64,000 nucleotides of DNA from Actinocrinis sp035946395 (GTDB lineage: Bacteria; Actinomycetota; Actinomycetes; Streptomycetales; Catenulisporaceae): contig NZ_DASYZI010000144.1 in assembly GCF_035946395.1 (NCBI RefSeq), forward strand, positions 16,940 to 80,939, in the 5' to 3' direction. The translations under genes and the position numbers were made by a program. Below the pieces are notes generated by a model. That model did not search any database. It was not told the origin of the DNA and was given only the letters and a program-made list of their open reading frames with translations. Positions within the stretch are counted from its first letter, which is position 1. The number at the start of each line of letters is the position of its first letter. Of this stretch, positions 59,779 to 64,000 are shown piece after piece.

Positions 59779-62700
59779 TCAACTCGCCAGCGTGATCACC
59801 ACCTGCGTCGCACCGGCGGTCGCGGTGACGGTGTGGCTGGTGGAACTGTACGTCCCGCCGGTGACCGAGTTCACCGCGACCGAGTTGAAGATCGGCAGCT
59901 GAATCAGCACCGCGCCACCCGGCAGCGTGCCGGACAGGTTGACCGTGACGACGCGCGTCGAAGGCTGAGTCACCGAGATGGAGACCCCGTACGTCGTGCG
60001 CGCGCCGCTGCTCATGTCATAGGACGTAGTCAGGTTGTTCGCCGAGATGGTCTGCCCGGAGGCGATCCACGCGTTCGGTACGCCGCGTCCGATGTACAGC
60101 GGACGGGTGTACGTGTACGGACCGCTGCCGGTCGCGGAGAGCCCCTCGGCGACGATCGACTGGAGCAGTCCCTCCTGCTGGGCCGAGATCGGCCAGGCGT
60201 ACGGACAGGCGCCGAACTCCGGGCCGGCGTGGCTGCCGATCCACGGGTTGGCCGCGCTCGGCGCGGAGCCGTTGGCCTCCCACCAGGCGTTCGGGCCGCC
60301 GGTGGTGGTCGCGATCTGCCAGGCGTAGCTGGTGATCGGCAGGTCCCTGTAGTTCGTGCCGTAGAGGCCGTCGCTGGCGTAGGCGGTGTTGTAAGCGGTC
60401 GAATATCCGTTGAAGGCGCCGAAGGTCGGGTACGGCAGGCCGTTGGCGGCCAGCCGGGCGAAGCCCCAGGCATACATGTTGTCGGCCTGCGCCGGATCGC
60501 CGACCACGCCGCTGAGCGTGCCGCCCATCAGCATCGTCGACCACTGGTTCTGGCCGACCCAGACCGGCGAGGCCCAGTTCGCGTCGTTGTACGTGTTGCA
60601 GCGGTTGGCCGAGTTGGGCTGGTCGATCACGCACGGCAGGTAGCTGAAGCCGTTGGCCGACTCGTCGCTGCCGACGAGCGTGTTCACATGGCTGAGCAGC
60701 GAACTGTACGCGGTGTCAGCCCACTGCGCCTCGGTCGTGTTGCCGAGCCGGGTCGCGATGTACTTGTACGCCGCGAGCCCTTCCAGGGCCGAGTAGTCGT
60801 CGAACAGCCAGCGGCCGGAGGAGTCGTTGTCGAAGCTCGACGCCAGCGCCCCGTCGGAGGACAGCTGGCCGGTGTAGATCGTGTGCATGATCGTGTACAG
60901 GCTCGGGCCCCACTGGCTGGAACCGCTCGCGTCGTCGTGGAAGTACTGGCCGACGAAGGCGGTGTCGTTGGTCTTGGCCAGGTAGTAAGCCCACGAACTC
61001 GGCGTCTTCCAGTCGCCGTCGAAGTACCAGTTGGCGCCGTGCTCGTTGAAGTTCGTGGCCTGCGAGATCCGCGCGGTCAGCAGCAGGTTCTGCGCGTCGT
61101 GGTAGTCGCCGGTCTCCAGCCGGGCGTTCAGCTCGCCGGGCACGTCGTGGTTGAGCAGCCAGGCGTAGTTATCGGCGGCGGAGAACTGCGCCTCGCCGAT
61201 CTGCATCATCAGGCTGTAGACGGTCCCGGCCTTGTACGCGTTCACCAGCGCGGCGCCGGGGTTGGCCAGGTTGTCGGTGTTCGGCAGCGCCACGTTGGGC
61301 AGCGAGAACGAGGCGGTCTCGCCGATGCGGCCGTTCCAGTACGCGGCCATCGCGCCGTCCGCGGCGTCGAAGCCCGGCGCGTTCGCGCTCAGCGTCGAGC
61401 CGGTGGGCAGGGCGGCGCCGCTGCCGAAGTTGTCGACGGCGACCAGATAGTCGTTGTCGTTGGTCGTGCCGGGCTGCACGGTGTTCAGTGACGTACTGGT
61501 AAGGCGCACCAGGTTCGGGCCCGAGCCGCCCGGGTCGGCGGTGATCGCCGCGGTGCCGTTGTCGGTCACTGCGACACGCGCGTAGACCACGCCGACCGGG
61601 CTGCCGCCGATGGTGACCTTGTCCTCGAACTCCTTGATCGAGACCGCGGTGCTGCCTGAGGTGAAGGAGGTGGTCATCGCGGGCAGGTAGCCGCTCTCCT
61701 GCGTCCACTGCACCGACTGCGCGGGCCGGGCGCCGCCGAGCTGGTAGATGCTGAAGGAGTACATCGCACCACAGATGTTGGTGCCGTTGGCGTTGTACGT
61801 CGTCGGCACGCCGCGCGCGAAGAAGGACCCTGACAGGTACTGGAACACCGGCCAGTAGTTGCCGTCCCAGCCGAGCGCGGTCTCGTTGTAGTAGCCCTGG
61901 CCGTACGGGTCGGTCGGGGTCGGGAAGTTGGTGCCGTAGGCGTTGGGCAGGCCGGAGTTCCCGCAGGCGTTGGGCGCCACGGCCGGGATGCCCTGGTAGG
62001 TCTGGCCGGTGGTGTTGACCACCCAGCCGAACGAGGCGGTGCCGGACGCCCCGGTGCCGTCCTTCGCGGTGACGACGGTGCTCGACGTGCCCGCGCTCGT
62101 CGGCGTCCCGGAGATCAGGCCCGCGGAGCTGATCGCCAGCCCGGCGGGCAGGCCGGAGGCCGAGTACGTCAGCGTCTGGCCGGACGCCGAGTCGGTGGCC
62201 CCGATCTGGAGCGAGACCGCGGCGCCGACCGTCGAGGTCTGCGTCCCGGGATTCGTGACGGTCACGGTGTTCCCGCCGGTTCCGCCGCTGCTGTAGGCGG
62301 GCAGCCGCCACACGCGCGTCGTCGCGGTCGTACACGGCAGCTGCACGAGCACAGTGTTGTTCGCGGTGCTGTCGCCGCTGGGCACGATGCACTTGCCGGA
62401 GTGCACGGCCTGGAGGTTGAAGGTGTTTGTCACGCCGCTCACGGACACCGGGACCAGGGTGAACTCCTGGTTCGTCTGGCCGTTGCAGCTCCACTGAATG
62501 ACCTGCGCGTTGTCAGCGGTCGAACGGCCGGAGATGTCAATGCACAGGCCTGACACACCGCTGGTGACCGTGTAGGAGGCCGTGGTGCCGGAGACCGGCG
62601 TGAAGGTCCAGTTCTGATTCGTGCCGCCGTTGCAGGACCACTGGATCAGCTGCGTCCCGGTCGTGGTGGAGGAGTTCGGATCGTCCAGGCAGTCGCCGCT

Positions 62701-62853
62701 GCCCTGGTCGACCGCGGTGGAGGTGAACGCGACCGAGGCCGCGGCGGGCGAAGCCGCGGTGACCACGGACAGTCCGGCCGCGAACAACGCCGCGGCGGTG
62801 AGTGCCGCGATCCCGCGGCGTCTGGACAGCTTGATACGACGTCTGACACGCAT
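59779..62853 (-). CDS. Secreted glycoside hydrolase-like protein with ricin-type lectin and Ig-like domains
   Basis: 1024 residues. Signal peptide (GIAALTAAALFAAGLSVVTAASPAAA), then a ricin B/CBM13 lectin about 40-185 with three QxW-type units (TQLIQWSCNGGTNQNWTF, AQVIQWSCNGQTNQEFTL, TVLVQLPCTTATTRVWRL). A putative Ig domain (about 195-280, SASGLPAGLAISSAGLISGTPT) follows, then a large (alpha/alpha)-barrel-like domain (FEDKVTIGGSPVG, NWYFDGDWKTPSSWAYYLAKT, WLFDDYSALEGLAAYKYIATRLG, WASPVWVGQNQWSTMLMGG) and a C-terminal beta region. The active-site residues cannot be assigned with confidence. Likely degrades plant or microbial polysaccharide outside the cell, complementing the arabinofuranosidase. 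Confidence 0.85.
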   Translation of the reverse strand: MRVRRRIKLSRRRGIAALTAAALFAAGLSVVTAASPAAASVAFTSTAVDQGSGDCLDDPNSSTTTGTQLIQWSCNGGTNQNWTFTPVSGTTASYTVTSGVSGLCIDISGRSTADNAQVIQWSCNGQTNQEFTLVPVSVSGVTNTFNLQAVHSGKCIVPSGDSTANNTVLVQLPCTTATTRVWRLPAYSSGGTGGNTVTVTNPGTQTSTVGAAVSLQIGATDSASGQTLTYSASGLPAGLAISSAGLISGTPTSAGTSSTVVTAKDGTGASGTASFGWVVNTTGQTYQGIPAVAPNACGNSGLPNAYGTNFPTPTDPYGQGYYNETALGWDGNYWPVFQYLSGSFFARGVPTTYNANGTNICGAMYSFSIYQLGGARPAQSVQWTQESGYLPAMTTSFTSGSTAVSIKEFEDKVTIGGSPVGVVYARVAVTDNGTAAITADPGGSGPNLVRLTSTSLNTVQPGTTNDNDYLVAVDNFGSGAALPTGSTLSANAPGFDAADGAMAAYWNGRIGETASFSLPNVALPNTDNLANPGAALVNAYKAGTVYSLMMQIGEAQFSAADNYAWLLNHDVPGELNARLETGDYHDAQNLLLTARISQATNFNEHGANWYFDGDWKTPSSWAYYLAKTNDTAFVGQYFHDDASGSSQWGPSLYTIMHTIYTGQLSSDGALASSFDNDSSGRWLFDDYSALEGLAAYKYIATRLGNTTEAQWADTAYSSLLSHVNTLVGSDESANGFSYLPCVIDQPNSANRCNTYNDANWASPVWVGQNQWSTMLMGGTLSGVVGDPAQADNMYAWGFARLAANGLPYPTFGAFNGYSTAYNTAYASDGLYGTNYRDLPITSYAWQIATTTGGPNAWWEANGSAPSAANPWIGSHAGPEFGACPYAWPISAQQEGLLQSIVAEGLSATGSGPYTYTRPLYIGRGVPNAWIASGQTISANNLTTSYDMSSGARTTYGVSISVTQPSTRVVTVNLSGTLPGGAVLIQLPIFNSVAVNSVTGGTYSSTSHTVTATAGATQVVITLAS

Positions 62854-62985
62854 GGGCTACCGCTCCCTGCTCGAAGTGAGGGACGAACCGGTGCCCAGCG
62901 GGGGGAAACGTAGAGCGGCCGGACGGACCTGTCAACAGGGCTCTTCGAACCCGGCTCGGGCTGCATCCGTGCTCTGACTACGGGC

Positions 62986-63828
62986 TCAGTCCTTGCGGGC
63001 CACGCCGCCGTACCACCAGATGTCGGAGATGTCGCCGGGGACTTCTCCGTCCGGCCGCCACAACGGCAACTGGACCAGCCCCGGATCGACCAGTTCGAGC
63101 CCGTCGAACCAGCCGCGGATCTGCGCCCCCGTGCGCGCGACGATCCGCGCGCCGCCCTTGTTGTAGGTGTGGACCGCCTCGGCGGCCCGCTGCGGGTCGA
63201 TGTCGCTCGTGCCGTGCGAGACGACCAGGAAGCTGCCGGGCGTCATCACCTGCTTCAGCCGGTCCACGATCGCGGCCGGATCGTCGTCGTCCTCGATGAA
63301 GTGCAGCACCGCGACCAGCAGGATCGCGACCGGCTGGTCGAAGTCGAGCACGGCGTTCGTCCGCGGATGGCGCAGGACCGACTCCGGATCGCGCAGGTCG
63401 GCGTGGATCACCGAGCTGTGCTTGGGATCGTGCCCGGCCAGCAGTGCGTTGGCGTGGGCGATGACGATCGGATCGTTGTCCACGTACACCACTTGGGCGT
63501 CCGGGGTCACCGCGTGCGCCACGTCGCCGGTGTTGCCCGGCCCGGGGATGCCGGTGCCGATGTCCAGGAACTGCCTGATGCCCTGTTCGGCCAGGAAACG
63601 CACCGAGCGGCCGAGGAACGCGCGGTTCTCCCGCACCATCGCCCGCACTTCCGGGACGACAGCGATGACGTGCTCTGCGGCGTCCCGATCGACCTCGTAG
63701 TTGTCGTGACCACCGAGGAAGTAATCGTACATACGGGCCGGATGCGGCACACTGGTGTCGATCGCCGATGCGTCAAGGCCGGGGAGCAGCGGGATGACGG
63801 GCTGAGGGCGTGGGTCAGAACCGGTCAT
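62986..63828 (-). CDS. SAM-dependent methyltransferase, DUF574 family
   Basis: 280 residues. Typical actinobacterial DUF574/S-adenosyl methyltransferase: PHPARMYDYFLGGHDNYEVDRDAAE near 38, FLDIGTGIPGPGN near 96 for SAM, VYVDNDPIVIAHANALL, and the C-terminal DISDIWWYGGVARK. The family is abundant in filamentous actinomycetes and its targets are mostly unknown. ATG 63828 is chosen, with GGAGACGGAC upstream, over ATG 63858. It lies 132 bp upstream of the secreted hydrolase, on the same strand. Confidence 0.92.
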   Translation of the reverse strand: MTGSDPRPQPVIPLLPGLDASAIDTSVPHPARMYDYFLGGHDNYEVDRDAAEHVIAVVPEVRAMVRENRAFLGRSVRFLAEQGIRQFLDIGTGIPGPGNTGDVAHAVTPDAQVVYVDNDPIVIAHANALLAGHDPKHSSVIHADLRDPESVLRHPRTNAVLDFDQPVAILLVAVLHFIEDDDDPAAIVDRLKQVMTPGSFLVVSHGTSDIDPQRAAEAVHTYNKGGARIVARTGAQIRGWFDGLELVDPGLVQLPLWRPDGEVPGDISDIWWYGGVARKD

Positions 63829-63939
63829 GTCCGTCTCCAGCCGCCGTTCGGGAATCAATGGTCAGATCACTCCGATACCGCTCAGATTATGCTACTGCAT
63901 CGAGTGCTGATCTAGTCTGTGACGTGGGAGGGAACCTGT

Positions 63940-64000
63940 ATGCGCGGTCGAAAGGGCAGGACGCGAGCGGTCGGCGGAAGGCTCGTAGCGGTCTCGGCGG
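63940..64000 (+). CDS. Start of a gene cut by the window edge
   Basis: ATG 63940 with GGAGGGAACC upstream; 20 codons are seen (MRGRKGRTRAVGGRLVAVSA), basic with the start of a hydrophobic stretch. It may be the N-terminus of a membrane or exported protein. The divergent region 63829-63939 holds an AT-richer stretch (GATTATGCTACTG) that could be a promoter. Family unknown. Confidence 0.5.
   Translation, partial: MRGRKGRTRAVGGRLVAVSA

Noticed and set aside
1..64000. CRISPR arrays, tRNA/rRNA genes, insertion sequences, prophage genes
   Set aside because: No regularly spaced direct repeats, cloverleaf sequences, transposase motifs or phage structural genes were recognised by reading.

Overview
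The window is high-GC DNA (GC-ending codons, many GTG starts, stop/start overlaps of the GTGA or ATGA type) from a filamentous-type actinobacterium. Supporting signs are a DUF574-type SAM methyltransferase, a CUT1 sugar importer without its own ATPase, NRPS genes and many secreted proteins with Ser/Thr/Pro linkers. The genus cannot be fixed from the sequence; Catenulisporales or Streptomycetales relatives are reasonable guesses.

Region 1 (1-20.6 kb) is specialised metabolism. It opens inside an NRPS gene that ends C-A-PCP-TE, followed by a convergent MFS exporter and a divergent class III aminotransferase. A tightly packed ten-gene minus-strand operon then runs from about 18.24 kb down to 5.8 kb: NRPS (C-A-PCP), membrane fatty acid desaturase, FeeM/autoinducer-synthase-like acyltransferase, aminotransferase with an extra C-terminal domain, acyl-activating ligase, amidohydrolase-like protein lacking metal ligands, ACP, intact amidohydrolase, P450, and an FHA/HTH protein. 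Ligase plus desaturase plus ACP recalls terminal alkyne/alkene tailoring cassettes, so the product may be an acylated peptide. A methyltransferase and a membrane protein follow.

Region 2 (20.8-29.4 kb) holds three secreted proteins, one built of repeated domains, a MarR-ClC pair with tandem palindromes at the MarR start, and a MerR-GyrI pair.

Region 3 (29.4-39.3 kb) is sugar uptake and regulation: a 2-hydroxyacid dehydrogenase overlapping a DeoR-HTH/LacI-sensor regulator, a CUT1 lipoprotein and two permeases, an ABC-2 exporter with a 59-residue zinc-ribbon protein downstream, a ROK regulator and a nitroreductase remnant.

Region 4 (39.4-53.3 kb) is the most unusual part. A minus-strand series encodes two radical SAM proteins, a haem-oxygenase-like metalloenzyme, an MFS exporter, a 65-residue peptide ending NGGNFW, a very large cyclase/AAA-ATPase regulator, a cytoplasmic subtilisin-like protease and a GAF protein. 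Two larger B12-type radical SAM genes lie immediately upstream, divergent from each other. I read this as a candidate RiPP pathway that matches no characterised class I can name.

Region 5 (53.5-64 kb) is glycan degradation: a secreted Asp-box propeller protein, a GH127-type beta-L-arabinofuranosidase divergent from a LacI regulator with a perfect palindromic operator between them, a secreted ricin-lectin/(alpha/alpha)-barrel protein, the DUF574 methyltransferase, and the start of one more gene cut by the window edge.
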